Shown here one piece after another: positions 1 through 14,776 of a DNA stretch of 64,000 nucleotides (positions are counted from its first letter, which is position 1; each line of letters opens with the position of its first letter). The DNA is from Panonychus citri (Eukaryota; Arthropoda; Arachnida; Trombidiformes; Tetranychidae), in assembly GCF_014898815.1 (NCBI RefSeq), contig NW_026515501.1, forward strand, positions 248,001-312,000, read 5' to 3'. The notes under the pieces were generated by a model. It did no database searches. It saw only the letters and a list, made by a program, of their open reading frames with translations, and was not told the origin of the DNA. The translations under genes and the position numbers were made by a program.

Positions 1-3000
1 AAGTTCTGAGAGAATAAGAATTATTATCATAGATTTCATGATAATCATCTTGAAATATTCATTAGTAGTTTTAATTAATTAATTGCTAAATTGTTCTCAA
101 TTTATTTTCCACTTTTAATCTTCCACTTTGTGTAAATACTGGTCGTTCAATCTTCATCATGGTTATTATCATGAACTCATATGAATATGAATTTGAATAT
201 ACACTTGATTCCATGTTCATGAATCTGAAATTAACTTTTTTTTTCTTGGTGCAATGAATAAACTGTTGACTCTTAGCCAAAGATTATGATGATGATCAGG
301 ATGAAGGAAAAAAAAGTTCACTACATTCATGGGAACGATTGATTGATTCACTCAACACATACACATAGAGATACGTTCATGATGATGGAGATGATAAGTG
401 GGTGGTTCGAAAAGTTCTGGATAAAAAGGTCTCTGAACAACTGATGGACAATCAATCGTTAACTGGGTAACATTTCATTGACTTTTTTCCCCTGTTAAAC
501 ATAAAAAAGAAGATGGAAAGTTATCTCTTTTTACTTCATGATGATTATTTCTTTTTTTCTTCTACCAGAATAATATGAACGACAAACGAAAAGATGATAA
601 AAAAGTTCTGAACACGGAAAAGACAAAAGAGAATAGGAAATATTAATACATTAATCAAAGAAGTTACAGTTGCATCTCCTTTTTTTCCCTTCGTTTTTCA
701 TGGTTTGTGTACTTTGGGTGTTGATCAATGAACTTTTTTTTCTCTTCATCTTCTTCCATCTTGTTCTCGCATCTCATCTTATCTTTTTACTGCCTTGTTA
801 TTAATAGATTGATGATGATGATGAGTAAGAAAAAGTGGCAAAAAGGAAAAGGAAATGATGTAATAGATGATAAATTAATGAGAGACTGAGAGAGAAAAAC
901 AAGACAAATATGTATTCAACTAACTAAGAATTAAATACTCACAGAGATAATCTTGTTCATCTGATGATTAGTGATTGATGAACATGATTGGTGATCATTG
1001 TTTTCCAATGTATGTTCAGGTAAGAAATCGTTACTTTTACCTATTGGAATTCTGGTTCGTACAAATCGCTCAGATAACTCAGATAAATGAGAGAGGAAAA
1101 AATTCTCTATCATAACTTTTCATCATTCTCTCTCTCTCTTTCTCTCTGTATGTGGTCTAATATATGGTATCATGAATACTTCATATGCTACGTTTAATTT
1201 ACATGAAACTTGGTTTTTTTTCATTGGTTATCCAATATCAACTGAATCAAATGATTGAAACCAGACAGAACTTTTTTTTTACTTCATAAAAAACTCATGA
1301 AAAGAGATAGATACTGGGGGATTCACATTGAGAGCTAATTAAACTGTTTTTTTCTTCCTGATCTTAATCATCTATCACAGTATGTGTGAGAGATAACATC
1401 AGGATCTACCTGAATTTAAAGGTAAATCAATGAGGATGAAAACTACAAACAAAAAACAAAAACAAAGACAAAGTTTAATAGGTAAACATCAATCAAAACT
1501 GATTAATCTGAATCAGCTGCATGTGAATACTCAACTATTTAGATAATGAATTGAGAAAACATGATGAAATCAAATGGATCAATATCGTAAACATTTGAAA
1601 ACTTTTTCTTTCAGTAAAGTTTCATGGTATTGGATTGTTTTGAAAATGAAAAGTTCTGATCTAATGATGAAACAAAATTTTCCAACAAGTGATAACTCAT
1701 GTAGTGGATAATAATCATCAAGGAAATTCAAGTCAACTTGTCAACATGAAAATAACTGAATAACATTTTGAAATGAACATGAATATATATAAATTTCATC
1801 CATTTACATGTATGTATATGTAAATATAGCACTCATATGATTAGTTTTTCTGTATGATGAAGATGATGATCAGAATGAGAGAGAGAGAGAGAGAAAGTTT
1901 GAATTATTACTTTAAATTATCATCATTATTATTACAACTATTCAATATGAATAATGTTTGAATATATCATTTGAATACATGAATTCGGTAGCTACTTTTT
2001 CAGCTCAACTTTTTTGTTCCCCCTGTTTGGAAAAACTCACAATCTAATATTATATAATTATTATTATGATTAAATATCATGAATTTACTGAATTGAATTA
2101 GAGGAGAATAAGAAAAGTGAAATGAATCATGATAATGATACAAATACAGTTATGAGAGAGAGAGGGAGAGAATCTCTTGAAATTCAAATGATAAATGTTT
2201 CTGATTCATTATCATGAATCTGAATCTGAAAGGATACAGATGATTATCATTATTAATAGTCGGAGACAATTATCATCCTCTTATCAACAACAGAATCATC
2301 ATCATCTTGAAACTCTCTCATCAACAATAGGGTTGATTTCTGAATGTTACCTTTTCTCATCATCAATTAACAATCTCAATTTCAATCTCAATCTGAATCT
2401 CAATTCCGGAACGAGTTTAAATTTTCATATTGATTAATTACGGATAATATGATTTACCCAAAAAACTTCCGGTTTTCAGGTAATATGTTAATAGAATGTA
2501 AAAAAAAAACTTTATAATCAAATTAACTATTTATGTGTATTAATATGGGAACAGGTAAAAGGATGCGGATGATATTAAATTTCATGGTAACGGTTGAGAG
2601 ATGAATCAAGTTAAATTTGATTGTAACAGGTAAATTAAAAAGGGAACGAGAGATAATTACCATTGAAAGTGATCAGGATGATGATTGTTGTTGAAGATGA
2701 GGATGAAAAACATCAGAGATCAGCGAGGTTACCGTTATTCTGTTAGAGGTTAAATCATCTCTTTGTTGTTGGATGTAAATACAATTGAATAGGTTGATGT
2801 GTCTTTTGTTTTGATAATGAAGGTGAAACAATGAACATGTTATATGACCTCAAATGGTAGAGGATAAAGATGAGAGAGGTAATCAGAGTTGATTTGTTTT
2901 TTCACCGAAAATTTCAAACCTTCTACCATGCTAATGAGTCTTATACTCTGGATTATCATGAAGATGATACAAGAGTGATGAGGAAGACAAAGAAGAGAGA

Positions 3001-6000
3001 AAAAGAGAGAGAGAGGGAGATTTATCTTCTTGAAAGTTTGTTAATTTTGTCAACAAAAACATCAACAAGCTAGAGAAACAATTGTCAGCTTATTTTTTGT
3101 GAAACATGTGATAAAGTGAAGGAAGATGAGGAAGATGAAAAAAAGATAAAGAAGAGGAGAGAATCCCTTTCTTATCATCCAAAGACAATGAGAGTCTCTA
3201 TTTCATTATCATCTTTATCATTATCTTCATCTCCTCTTACTGATTAAGTTTCATAGCCAATGAGATTTTATGTCAACCTCCATCTCTCTGAAAATAAAAG
3301 ACAAAAAAAAAGGTGAAAGGTAAACCTTAAACTTGTAAGATCTTCATCTTATAATCTAATCCTTTTTTTTTGTTCTCTTACCTTATATCCGCTTCTGTCT
3401 AATCACTAATCTCATCTTAATCTCTATTCAGCATTATGATAATTAAGTGAAAAGTATTTTCTTTCCCAATGTTGATGAGCCAAAATTCAGTAAAAAGATA
3501 TTAACTAACACTTGATTAGCTTCATCTTAAAGTCGTTTTCCTTTTTTTCCTCTTCATCAGTCATCATTATCATCTTCATCACATATTACAATTGAATCCT
3601 CATTATCATCACTCTCTCTCTCTCTCTCTCTCTCCTCTTTCATCCTCATCCTCATTATTGTTATCATTATAATCATCATTATGATTATCAAGACATTTGA
3701 AGGTCTAAACAAAAGCAATTGTTTACTTACTCTAACAAAAGGCAATATTACCTAAGTAAAATGATGCTAATAATGATAATAAGGATGAGGATGAGGATGA
3801 GGATGAGAAAGACTAATGTATATTCATAATGATGAAGATGATATTCATTTGCAATTGTACACCTTTTATTTATCAAGGGTCAACTTTCATCGATTGATAT
3901 CTAATGGTCAATGGTTATTATTATTATCTTTTTACCCGAAAACGTTTTTATCAATGATTCTAATCGTAGTTGACCTTTACTGTCAATCAAGTCGAAAACA
4001 AAGAAGACTAACCAATGACCTTTAGCAAAACTTCATTCATTCTAATGTTTCATATTTATCATCATCATCATTTGGTCATCTTTTACTGAAATTTATCTTT
4101 TCTATTTGTTTTTATCTTTATCCTTTTTCCTGTCATTGTTTGTTTATTGTGTCCAGTTGATCTTTGACCATTGATGACTTTGATCCGGATAATGATGAGA
4201 TGATATTCAAATCCATGTGTAATCTTAGCAACCTTTGACCATTTGATATCTGTCCAGTTCTGTCCATAGAGATAAATACAATTAATTTTGTTGTGAGAAT
4301 AAAAAAAAACAAGCAAAATTTTCTTATCAATATAACGATTTGCATTTACGATTATTGATCAACGATAACAATTGATAACAATTAACCTTAACAATTGCAA
4401 TCAGCTTGTTATTTTTGTTTTTTTCTGCTTCGTAAACAATTTGAATACTCAAGTTACAAACTTTACCATTGATTTAATCAACAATCAACAACTAATCAAT
4501 TTAAATGAGCCTTTTGGTTTTACAATTCAAATGGTAAAATAGTTAAGGTTTTCAGGTCTAGTAAATTAATATTATAAAACTTTTGAAATATGAAACTTGA
4601 ATAATATATATGATGCAGATGAAAATTGATCAATAAATGATTGTTATTATTTGCAAGATGATAAAGCCAATCAGTGGCAAAGAAAACGGCAAAGGTAATC
4701 AGAGTGACATTGGAATTGTTGGTTATTTTTTTCTTGACGTTGGTGATAAACAAAAGGAAAGCAACATGATAATGCAAGTTTTACTTTCGCCATCGTCATG
4801 ATAAGCATTTCTCTCATTGTAAATTCAATGATTATGATGATGATGATCAACAATCAATCAACGGGAGAAAAACAACAACAAAAAAGCAATTGCAATTCTC
4901 AATGAATATGCATCATCATCATCAAATGAGAAGCAATTAGATCAACAATTTTCCTCTCGTAACTGTTAATTGCTGATTTCATTTCATCATCAACATCATC
5001 ATTCAAACAATGACTGATGTTGTTGTTGTTGTATTAATACAAAAGCAGAATCACCAACAATCAACGCATTTGTTTTTCTTGAGAAAAAAGCTAAATTAAT
5101 GTCAAGGGGAAACAATTAAAATTGATTAGATTAGAGTCTTAATTGAACCACATAATTGAGCTAAATTAGACTGAAAAGAATACTAAAAAACATATAATAT
5201 CCTTTAAGTGTGAACATTTTTTTTTTAGACAAGAAAATTAAACGACAATAATCAAGTGAATAGTAATAGAAATGACTGAAAATCTGATGACATGGGGAAC
5301 GATAATTCGGGAAAATTTCTCAAGTTAATTGTTACTTTTAATCAACTTTAGGGCCTCAAATTGTTCATCACAAATTCATCATAAAGGCAACAGTAATAAT
5401 AATCATTTTCCACCCTCCGGTGGGATCATCATCATCATCATCCACTTCCTCCTTCCATCTTGGCAACTTATATTTACTTTTTTTTTCCTAACGAAGACAC
5501 AATTTGATTCTCAATGTAATATTTTCCTATGGACTTTTAAATGTGTGAACCATTTGTTTACTTGTAAACAGATTGAGTATTTTTTTTAGCTTACAAAGAT
5601 GATGATGATGATTGAATAATGAATGCAAAGTGAGATGAAGATGAAGATGAAACGGAAGTTGTCTTAAGATGGATAATGATGATGATGATGATTGTTTTTC
5701 TTGCTAAGATGATGTTAGTTTAACTTGTTAATGAAAAAAAAAAGTTTTCACAACGTAAACAAAACAAAATCTCATCTCAATTGTTTGATAGATTTTGGGA
5801 GTTTAGTTAATAATAAGAGAAAATTTTCTTAAAAATGATTAACTGATTGTAAGAAATCAGCATGAATGGATTAACGTAAAAATTTACTACTCAAGATGAT
5901 TTACTCATTCATTCATCTTGTTCATCTTCATTATCATAACATTTTCTTGACACAACAAAAGTTTTATCTCCTTTTCGTTTGTATTTTCGTTATCATCTCA

Positions 6001-9000
6001 CTCTTATCATCTTACACTTCCTTCTTAAAGATCCTTTTGTTTATCTTCCTTTTCTTCTGGATATGATGAGCATTTTTCTTCCTCTCTCTCTCAGCATCCT
6101 CATCACTTTACAGAAATACAAAAGAAACAAACAAAAATTAAAGCTCATTAAATCATAAGATTTTTTTTTAAATGGTCAACCTTTGATATTCAGTTAATCA
6201 AATTTCACAAAAAGTTAATCTCATTGCAAAGTCAAGTTATCATCGAGTTGATAACAATCAAATGTTGATCATCAGGAAAAGTAAAGCACAATTTTGATGG
6301 TAAACAAAATGGTAACACTATTAAGATGCTGACTGTGGACCCACAAATTACATACAGGGTGACTTCGTGTGACCGGTAAATGTGTGTGGAGGTAAAAATT
6401 TGAAGAGAGTCAACTGAGTAAACAAAAGGGATCCGGAAATGTAAGTCAATATTGAATGAACAATTTTCTGTTCAATGATCTGAACAAATTTGCAAATTCA
6501 ATCCAATAGCAACATAAACAACATCCAGTAACCTTTTTGTAATATCATTTACCACCCCACTGCCCCCATCAACATGCTGTACCCACCCTTACACTCTCTC
6601 ACTCTCTGTCTCTTAGCCCTTCTCCTTATGTTCATGGTGAACTTTCCGAAGCGGGAAATGCAATCATTCAAAAAAAAAACGAGCCTCATCTTTAGCTGAA
6701 CAATTGATGTTTTTGGAAACAATTTGGCAAGAAAAATAAACTTGTGATCAAAGTTTCAGATTACAATTATCATGTCATAATAATGATCATCACAATACTC
6801 ATGGGAATCTGATCATGTTTATCATTAATATTAAACATGAAAAGATTACAATTCATGTTCCCATGGTCAGTATTGTGCCCATTATATGATTATAAAAACA
6901 AACAAAATATAAAAAATTAAAGTAAATGACAAACTTAATTATCTTAATAATTTAACTTGATTACTTGTTTACCTCTCTTTTTCAAATTTCCAAGCCCTGA
7001 ATTCATCATCACACTGATCATCATCATGAATTATTGCTTCAAGCATGATAAGTAAGTAGTTGTGATGGAAATTAATCAATATCATCATGATATTTGTATA
7101 AAGAGAAAAAAAAAGTTCTTAAGCTGAGAAACCACAATTTAAGATGTTACCTGATTGATGAATATTCATTTGGAATGGAATTAATTTTTTTTCTCTCTTC
7201 TACCTGTTCTCTTTATCAATAAGATGAATTCTGAATAATCAATTGAATTACTTATTCACCTTTAATCGGATTAATGAATTCAAAGTTCAGAGTGAAAGTT
7301 TATTCAAAATTTAAGCAATTGTGAATATCTAATATATATGAAATATATATACGATAAAGTTGAGTTGACTTTATGCCCTCCGGCGACATTATTATATTAT
7401 TATTGTTTACTATTAGTTTTATATATTGTTTAATATGTAATATAAAAGGTAAATGATGATTATGATGATGATAATCAGCCCACAGGTAAGCAATAACTAC
7501 TATTATTAACATTATCAAATTGTTTCGTGCTCTATCTTGTTACTACTCTCTAAGGGCGTGGGTCAAAGGAATGACCTGTGAACTTGATATTTAGACCATA
7601 ATAATGATGATAATCATCAATTGAATGAAAAAAAAACAAAAGTTTTACAGGTAATTTACTCATGTATATGGAAACATCTTGAACAATTTACTAATTGTAA
7701 TTACATGGCTCTTGTTGTCTCTTAAATGAACAATCATGATTGAGGGGAAAATGTTATTAAGGTTTTAATTTTGTGATTAGTTTGGTTTATCTTCTAGTTG
7801 ATTAACTTTAATTGATTACAATTAGTTAATTCGTCTCATATAGTGTTGTCTCATCATCATCATTTATCCGGAAGGTTAAAAACTCATCTTTTAATTAACT
7901 GTTTACTTGGTCTCTTAGTAAAGACACACAAAAACATTACATTACAAATAAAGATAATTATAACTTTTAGCCAATTATTTTCTAGTTTTCATTGATTATT
8001 AACTAATCACATTGATGATCAACTAATTTATCACCAAAATTAGTGAAAGTATTAATATCCGAAAGGTAATCAAGGTAAAACAACAACAACAACAACGGGC
8101 AGAAGGTCAAGTTATCCGTTGTTGTTTTCTTGCTCGTTTCTCTTGATTGACTGACCATTAGTTGTAAACGAAGCTTTTAATTTTAGGTTTACCTGTAACC
8201 TTAAACTGCTCTTTAACTTATCATCCTCATCTTCATCTTTTACCTATTGTTGGAATAATTTTTTCTTCTTCTCTCCATTATGATTACCTGACAGGTAGAA
8301 GATGAAACAAAAGCATATAAGCATATACAAGAAACATCCCGAAAAACAGTCAAAATAAGAAAACTGAATTAAAGTGATGATCATGATGAAGGTAATATAA
8401 GATGATAATAGACTGATTATTGAACTTAATTTTATATCCATCATCATCATTATCATCATCAATTTAGGTAAAATTCAGGGTAAGAATGAACAAAAAATAA
8501 GTCTAAGAGTGAAATAAGAAACTACTGCTTCTTCAATGATATTAAGGTAATGGTAATAATCTTGTTAATGGTAATCACATTTTCATTATATTATCGAGTT
8601 AATTACTAAAGTGATTAATTAATAACATAATAAAGTTTAATTGCATTGTATGTGTGTGTGTGATTATTAATTGCTACAGGAATTACTTAGTAATTCAATT
8701 GCCACGGAAAGCAATTAATGGTATCATTTGTATTTAGCAAATATTATCAACGATTATTACAAAAATTATATCAATATAAAGATAATGGTAATAAATGAAT
8801 TGATATAATTTAACCTATGTTGACATTGGCTATTTTGTCTTAATGATTATGATTCACTTTTCATCATTAATTGTTATCATTATCAAGGTAACATGAAACT
8901 GATTATCAACATGGAAGATACAAATTGTTTCTGTTGTTTATTTCATAATCAACTAGAGACTCATTAAGATGATGATGAACTAAATATCTAACAAAATGGT

Positions 9001-10353
9001 AGATATTGTTGCATGAAAAGATGATAACTGGATGATAAGTGAAGAAAAATATGAGAAGAGAGAGAGATGATGACGATGATGATGATGATGAGGAAGAAAA
9101 AGAAAGTATCATATTGCTCATCGTTCTCAGAATTATCTGATTCGTAGAAGAAATTTTTTCCTTCATCAATTATCATCTTCACATCTTAAAGATACTTTTT
9201 TTTATCATTTTCATCATTAAGTTCTTGATGATGATGATGAACAATCAGTTATCATTATTGATACCGAAAAAAAGTTAACCCAATTTCTTGTCATTTCATC
9301 TTTAATCCTAATCTTGATGTTCATCCTCATCATGTTACCATGAAATTATTACATTGACTCGGTTTATTTAAGACAAAACAAAAGTAACTTGAGATGATGA
9401 TGAATCTTATACCACCCAGTTAGCTGAGTTTCCCTGACAAAACTGAACAATCTCACCATATCCAAGTGTTGTTACTGTTAATTGTTGATTATAAATATTA
9501 AATATTGAAGATGAAGACTTAAAATGAATCATTAAAATCATTGATAGTTTTAAAATCAATAGAAATCAAAGTAAAATAATAATAATAAAAAAAACGTAAT
9601 AAAATTTTCAAAGTGACTTTTATGTTTACCAAGAATTAAATTATCTTTAGTTGATTATCTTGATATCATTTATTATCACCATACAGAAAATTTTATCTAA
9701 TATCATAAAATTATTATCGTTTATCATTTGAAATCATAAACGATTATTAAACAATTAAGCTTATTAACATGGATGTTTATTCACAATCTAATATCTTGGT
9801 TTCCTTTGGTTTTATGTTCTTGACCAATTAATCAATTAGATGATGATAATTATAAGTGACCACAACCTTGACCAAATTAAGCGTATTATTTTTCGTGCTT
9901 TATTGATTTTCTTTATTCAATTGGTCAATTTTTGATCGATTCTCACCAATTTCGGATTTGGCGATAATTAATTATGTTAATAGATTGAAGGGAAACCCTG
10001 GTTACCTGTTACAATGCGATTAAACTAACTGATTGTTTAGAATTGATTAGATTAAGAGTGATGACCAAAACAAAGAATTGAGATCAAAAGAAATCAGGTT
10101 AACTCATTTTTTGTTTTCTCTTTTCACCCTAGACCTTCAATCTCACCTGAAGGTTGTCTAATAATCTCTGGTGATATTTTATCAAATGTTAACATGATTT
10201 CGTTACAATTGGAACATTATTTCATCTTTGATTCTTGAACGAAAAGCTCATTAATTCTTGTCAACTGAATTGAAGATTTTGTGATTTTTTTTCTCGTTTC
10301 ATTAATCGTATCAACGAAGCCCTCGAGGGATTTGATTACTCGGTCGTTTCAAC
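1..10353. other. Gene-free, repeat-rich intergenic region
   Basis: I see no coding region here. Open frames on both strands are short and are translations of GA, CT and GAT/ATC simple repeats or of AT-rich spacer. None shows a domain, and none has a plausible splice structure. Short words such as ACAATCAAC, GATGATGAT and GAGAGAGA recur throughout. The last few hundred bases presumably hold the promoter of the oxidoreductase gene starting at 10,354, but I cannot point to a specific TATA or initiator element. Confidence 0.6.
3783..3806. repeat. (GGATGA)n hexanucleotide repeat
   Basis: About four perfect GGATGA units in a row, in gene-free DNA. One of many purine-rich simple repeats in the window. 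Confidence 0.8.
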
Positions 10354-12379
10354 ATGAAGAATGTTTTGTTTTTCTGTTTTATTTTAATTGTTCACATTTG
10401 CCTAATTGGTTGTACATCTTTACCAATCAACATGACAACCTTGCGACAAACTAGGATCACATCGTGGTTACAGCGTTGGAATCTCAGTCGATTTACTGAA
10501 ATGTTGCCTTCGTTTCCTGATTTAATGTCACTAATTAGCTCAGTAATTGGACCTATTGGCCTGGCAACTTATTCTCTTGAAACTATTTTACCAGCATTGG
10601 TTAAGCCAAGTTATGATTACATTGTGATCGGCGGAGGAACAGCGGGATCAGTGTTGGCGAATAGACTATCTGAAGATGGAAAAAATCGTGTCTTATTGAT
10701 CGAAGCGGGTTCCAAAGAGCCGGATATTAACTCAATTCCATTTGTTCATCAGTTTCTTCGTAAAACAGATACTGATTGGTCATATCAGTCAACACCACAG
10801 GTTCGATCTGGTTGGGGTTTAAAAGGTCATAAAATTCCAATACCTCGAGGTAAAATGATCGGTGGAAGTTCAAGTCAAGGCTCTATGATCTATTCGAGAG
10901 GTTCACCTAAAGATTACGATCGATGGAAATCATTAGGTGTCAATGGCTGGTCGTTCGCTGATGTTTTCCCTTATTTCATAAAAGCCGAAGGAGCGACTTC
11001 GTTGTGGGACTTTGAACCTGGTTATCATGGACTAACAGGTCGAAGCAAAGTGACACAATATTCAACCCCATTGACCGTTGAGACTTCCTTCTTGGTGCTA
11101 TTAGAGAGGCTGGTTGGACGATCAATGATTATAACGGCAAAAATCAGACCACATTCGCGTTCGCACAGTTTAATATCGATGAGGGAAGTCGCATCTCTGC
11201 GGGAAAAGCTTACCTGTCTGATGCATCTTCGAGGCCAAATCTTGACATTGTTCTTGATTCTAAAGTTATACGAATTTTATTTGACGATAAAAAGACTGCA
11301 ACTGGTGTTGAATTTGTTTCTTCAAGGATCAATTACATCGTCACGGCAACAAAAGAGGTCATTTTATCTGCTGGAGCAATTAACTCACCGCAAATTCTTA
11401 TGCTCTCCGGGATCGGACCTAAAGATCACCTTGAATCTCATGGAATAAAAGTCTTGCACGATTCTCCTGGTGTTGGATTAAATTTGCAAGATCATCCGAT
11501 GACCATGATTCCTTTTTTAACAGAAAAAGGTTCAAGTTTTGTTTACAATCGAGTCTTTGAACTGTTCAACAGTTTGTACAGATATGTCACTGAACGGAAA
11601 GGTATCATCGCCAGTCCAGGTTCTAATATTGTTGGTTTTTATCGAACCAAATTTGCGGATGATCGGCCAGATATTCAGTTCCAAATTGAGGGAACCGCAT
11701 TTGGAGCAGCACTTCCAACATCCTTCTTAGGTTTGTACAATTGAATCGATCTCTCAAATCGAAGATAATAAAACTTTTCTTTTCTGCAGGTTCAATATTC
11801 AATTTTCGTCAAGATCTCATCGATCGCTATTTAGCACCGAACGGACGTTCTGATGGCTTCTCTATTTATCCAATTTTGCTTAATCCAAAAAGCAAAGGAA
11901 CCGTTAGACTGTCGTCAAATAGTCCAAACGATCCTCCGCTCATTGATTTTAATCTTTTCGAGAATGAAAGAGACATCGAAAGGTTAGTCGAAGGATGTAA
12001 ACAGGCCATTCGAATTGGTTCAATGCCTTCATTGGTCAGAATTAATTCCCGTCGATTTCCTGGTTCACCTGGACTATGTGGACAATATGAACTCGTAACC
12101 GATGATTATTTCAAATGTTATGTCCAAACGTTAACGGCGACAAATAATCATCCCGTTGGTACAATTAGAATGGGATCTCAAGAGGATAAAATGTCACCTT
12201 TGGACAATAAATTGAAAGTTAAAGGTGTTGATAAACTGCGAGTTGTTGATGCATCGGTTTTACCTGAGATTATCTCAGGTAATTTAAATGCTCCCGTTAT
12301 GATGATTGCGGAGAAAGCAGCTGATCTGATTCTCGGTGTAACTAAATTGAAACCATCGTTACCACCAATTCAATTGTAA
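10354..12379 (+). CDS. Secreted GMC-family oxidoreductase (glucose dehydrogenase-like), one intron, apparent 1-nt frameshift
   Basis: FAD-dependent alcohol/sugar dehydrogenase of the glucose-methanol-choline family. The start at 10,354 is followed by a hydrophobic signal peptide (about residues 1-20). The FAD dinucleotide-binding motif VIGGGTAGSVLANRL lies near residue 90, the first GMC signature (GGSSSQGSMIYSRG, then YDRW) near 165-190, and the second (GAINSPQILMLSGIG) near 340-354. The C-terminal substrate-binding domain ends with the catalytic-type pair: His near 579 in NNHPVGT and Asn near 625 in GNLNAP. A 59-bp intron (11,731-11,789, GT...CAG, phase 1) interrupts the gene. At about 11,082-11,090 the frame shifts: upstream frame TPLTVET, downstream frame FLLGAIREAGW, with homology continuous across the join. 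One base is therefore missing. With it, the protein would be about 655 residues, normal for the family. Substrate is unknown; insect relatives act in cuticle, immunity or ecdysteroid oxidation. Confidence 0.9.
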
Positions 12380-12450
12380 TTGAAATCTCACAATAACAAG
12401 TAAACTTTATAATAATTATCATTAAGTTTCATTTTCTGCTGTAAATAATT

Positions 12451-12456
12451 AATAAA
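12451..12456 (+). terminator. Polyadenylation signal AATAAA of the GMC oxidoreductase
   Basis: Canonical AATAAA 72 nt after the stop codon of the GMC oxidoreductase, a normal spacing for a short 3' UTR. Confidence 0.5.
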
Positions 12457-12552
12457 TACAAATATCTTTTCAATTACACTAGATTTGAGCTAATTGTTGA
12501 TCATCTTAGAGATGGTAATTATTTCAATACATCTTGAATCGCAGTAATTATA

Positions 12553-12578
12553 TGATGATGATGATGATGATGATGATT
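12553..12578. repeat. (GAT)n microsatellite
   Basis: Eight or nine perfect GAT units in intergenic DNA. Confidence 0.85.
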
Positions 12579-13685
12579 GAATGATTATTGTTTAGTTAAC
12601 AATTTGAATTTCAATTAACTTATCACTTATATTATCCAATATCAAACTCGAGAAACTTTTATTATTATTATTATTTGTTTATTGTTTATTATCCTTGATC
12701 CTTGATTATTATTATTATCCAATGGATATTATATATTTTATTACCAATTGACTTTATTTTTTACCTTGTAAATTGTTGATTATCATTGACGATGATTAAG
12801 GTATGATGATAATAAAAGTGATAATAATCATGTTGATTACTATGTTAAAGTAATAATTTGAAACTCATCAAGTTTATCAATTCAAGCCTTAAGGTTAACT
12901 CATAATGTGTTGTCAATCTTGGTGAACAATTAATTGATTGTGATACATGATTAACATTGTTTTTAATTTTAATTCTCCCCTTCTCTCTCTCTCTCTCTTA
13001 ATGATTGATGATTTTAGTTTAACAATCTTAATTTATTGTTGACAATCAAAGTGATATTTAGGTCGCATCATTATTAATAACAATCAACATGTTGACAATT
13101 ACCAAATTAACCGATTGAGATGCAATTGAAAACAAAAACTTAATCATCTTTGATTGTTAATTGTTGATAAATGTTACAACTGTCTAACTAATTACTTGGC
13201 ACATTGAAAATTACAAAAGGTTAATTAATGTTGATTTGATTCTCGGAGATAAAATAATAATAATAATAATAAAATGGTTAATTCTTAATCGTTAAAGTGT
13301 AAATATTAAATGCCACCTTCATTGAGGATCAGGATGAGTGGTGATCGAGTCCGTTGTTTTTAATCATGTTAATTATAATCAAGATGATGAGATGATAATG
13401 ATAAATAAACAAATTATGCAAAAATTATTGAGCAAAAAAAGGTTATTAAAAGGGCGTTAGAATACCACCAGGTGTCTCTCTTTCTATTTCTCTTTCATTA
13501 GCATCCTCATCATCATGATTTAATAATAATCATCATCATTAATACATAATCAACTAGAATATGAATATTATTTTTATGGTTTATCAACGTTTTTTAAAAC
13601 CTTCGGCTCGCGACGTTGATCATGCTTAGAATATAATTAAAGCCGCTTTAGTTGATGATGATCATGTTCTGCCGCCAACGCTACA

Positions 13686-13708
13686 AGAGAGAGAGAGAGA
13701 GAGAGAGA
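13686..13708. repeat. (GA)n microsatellite
   Basis: About eleven uninterrupted GA units; similar tracts follow at 13,874-13,902 and 14,161-14,180. Confidence 0.85.
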
Positions 13709-14747
13709 AACATCTAATTAAATTATCTCTTTAATATTGAATTTAATGATTACTATTATCATTAAATGTGCTCAGTGAGTACAAACATTTTGTAAAATTA
13801 GGTAGACTTTGTTTTTCCACTTCCACTCTTACTTCAACCACCATCACTATTGTAAAGAGTGGATTGAAGATGAGAGAGAAAGAGAGAGAGAGAGAGAGAG
13901 GAAAAGGGAGAGAGGGGCAACACCCACTTCTTTGTAGCCGTGAAATTGAAAGCCTATCATTAGAAAAAACAATGATGATGGAAGAAGAAGAATCTTCATC
14001 TTCTCTTGACAATTTGCTTTACCATCGTAATCAACTTACAAGCTTTTTCTGCATATTCTGCTTATGGGAAGGTCTCCATCTCTCTTACTTTTCTTCTCTT
14101 CATTTCTATCATCATTTTGCTCTTCTTCTTCTTCTGGACATAACCATTATCTGTTAGAGAAGAGAGAGAGAGAGAGAGAGACCAAGAGCTCTTATACAAA
14201 GTTTATATAAACTCGTAGTTACTGGTAACCTGCCAACAATAATCTAAACTTACGCCTCTCTCTCAAGAAGATAAAACAATTTACCTGAAATAGAGATGAT
14301 GATGAAGATGAGGACAGATAGAAATAGATGATATTAGATGGATGAATGGATCAGAGGAAGAAGAAGAGAAGGGGCGAAGTGGGAGGAATTTTAAGTTTTT
14401 TTTCTTCCATTCTCTTCATCTTTCCATTACTATGGTGGAAAATAATTACAGTGATTTTGTCGTAGAAAATGGATGATAAAGAGAAGAAAAAGAAAATTGA
14501 TTCGCCCTTTTCCTTCCTCTTTCTCAATAATGATGAGAATTCACTAATTCCATAGATATGAACACCTACCTTGTCTATTTCATTATCTTAATTCATTAGC
14601 CATCGGTCAGTATAATGGTCAGTCTAATGTCAATTTGCAAATGTTACTTTTCATCTGCAAATGAAAACAACTAATTGGAATGTAAATTATTTCCATTGAT
14701 TAAACCTAATCAACTCTCTTAATACTATTGATTTTTACCCCTTTTCC

Positions 14748-14776
14748 TCATCATCATCATCATCATCATCATCATT
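14748..14776. repeat. (CAT)n microsatellite
   Basis: About nine to ten perfect CAT/ATC units in intergenic DNA. Confidence 0.85.

Noticed and set aside
11060..11110. Intron explaining the frame change in the GMC oxidoreductase
   Set aside because: Family homology is continuous across the site with no room for an intron.
13768..14157. 129-codon open frame on the + strand
   Set aside because: Translation of (GA)n, (GAA)n and CT/ATC repeats (long Arg-Glu and Ser runs), no domain, overlapped by an equally good frame on the other strand.
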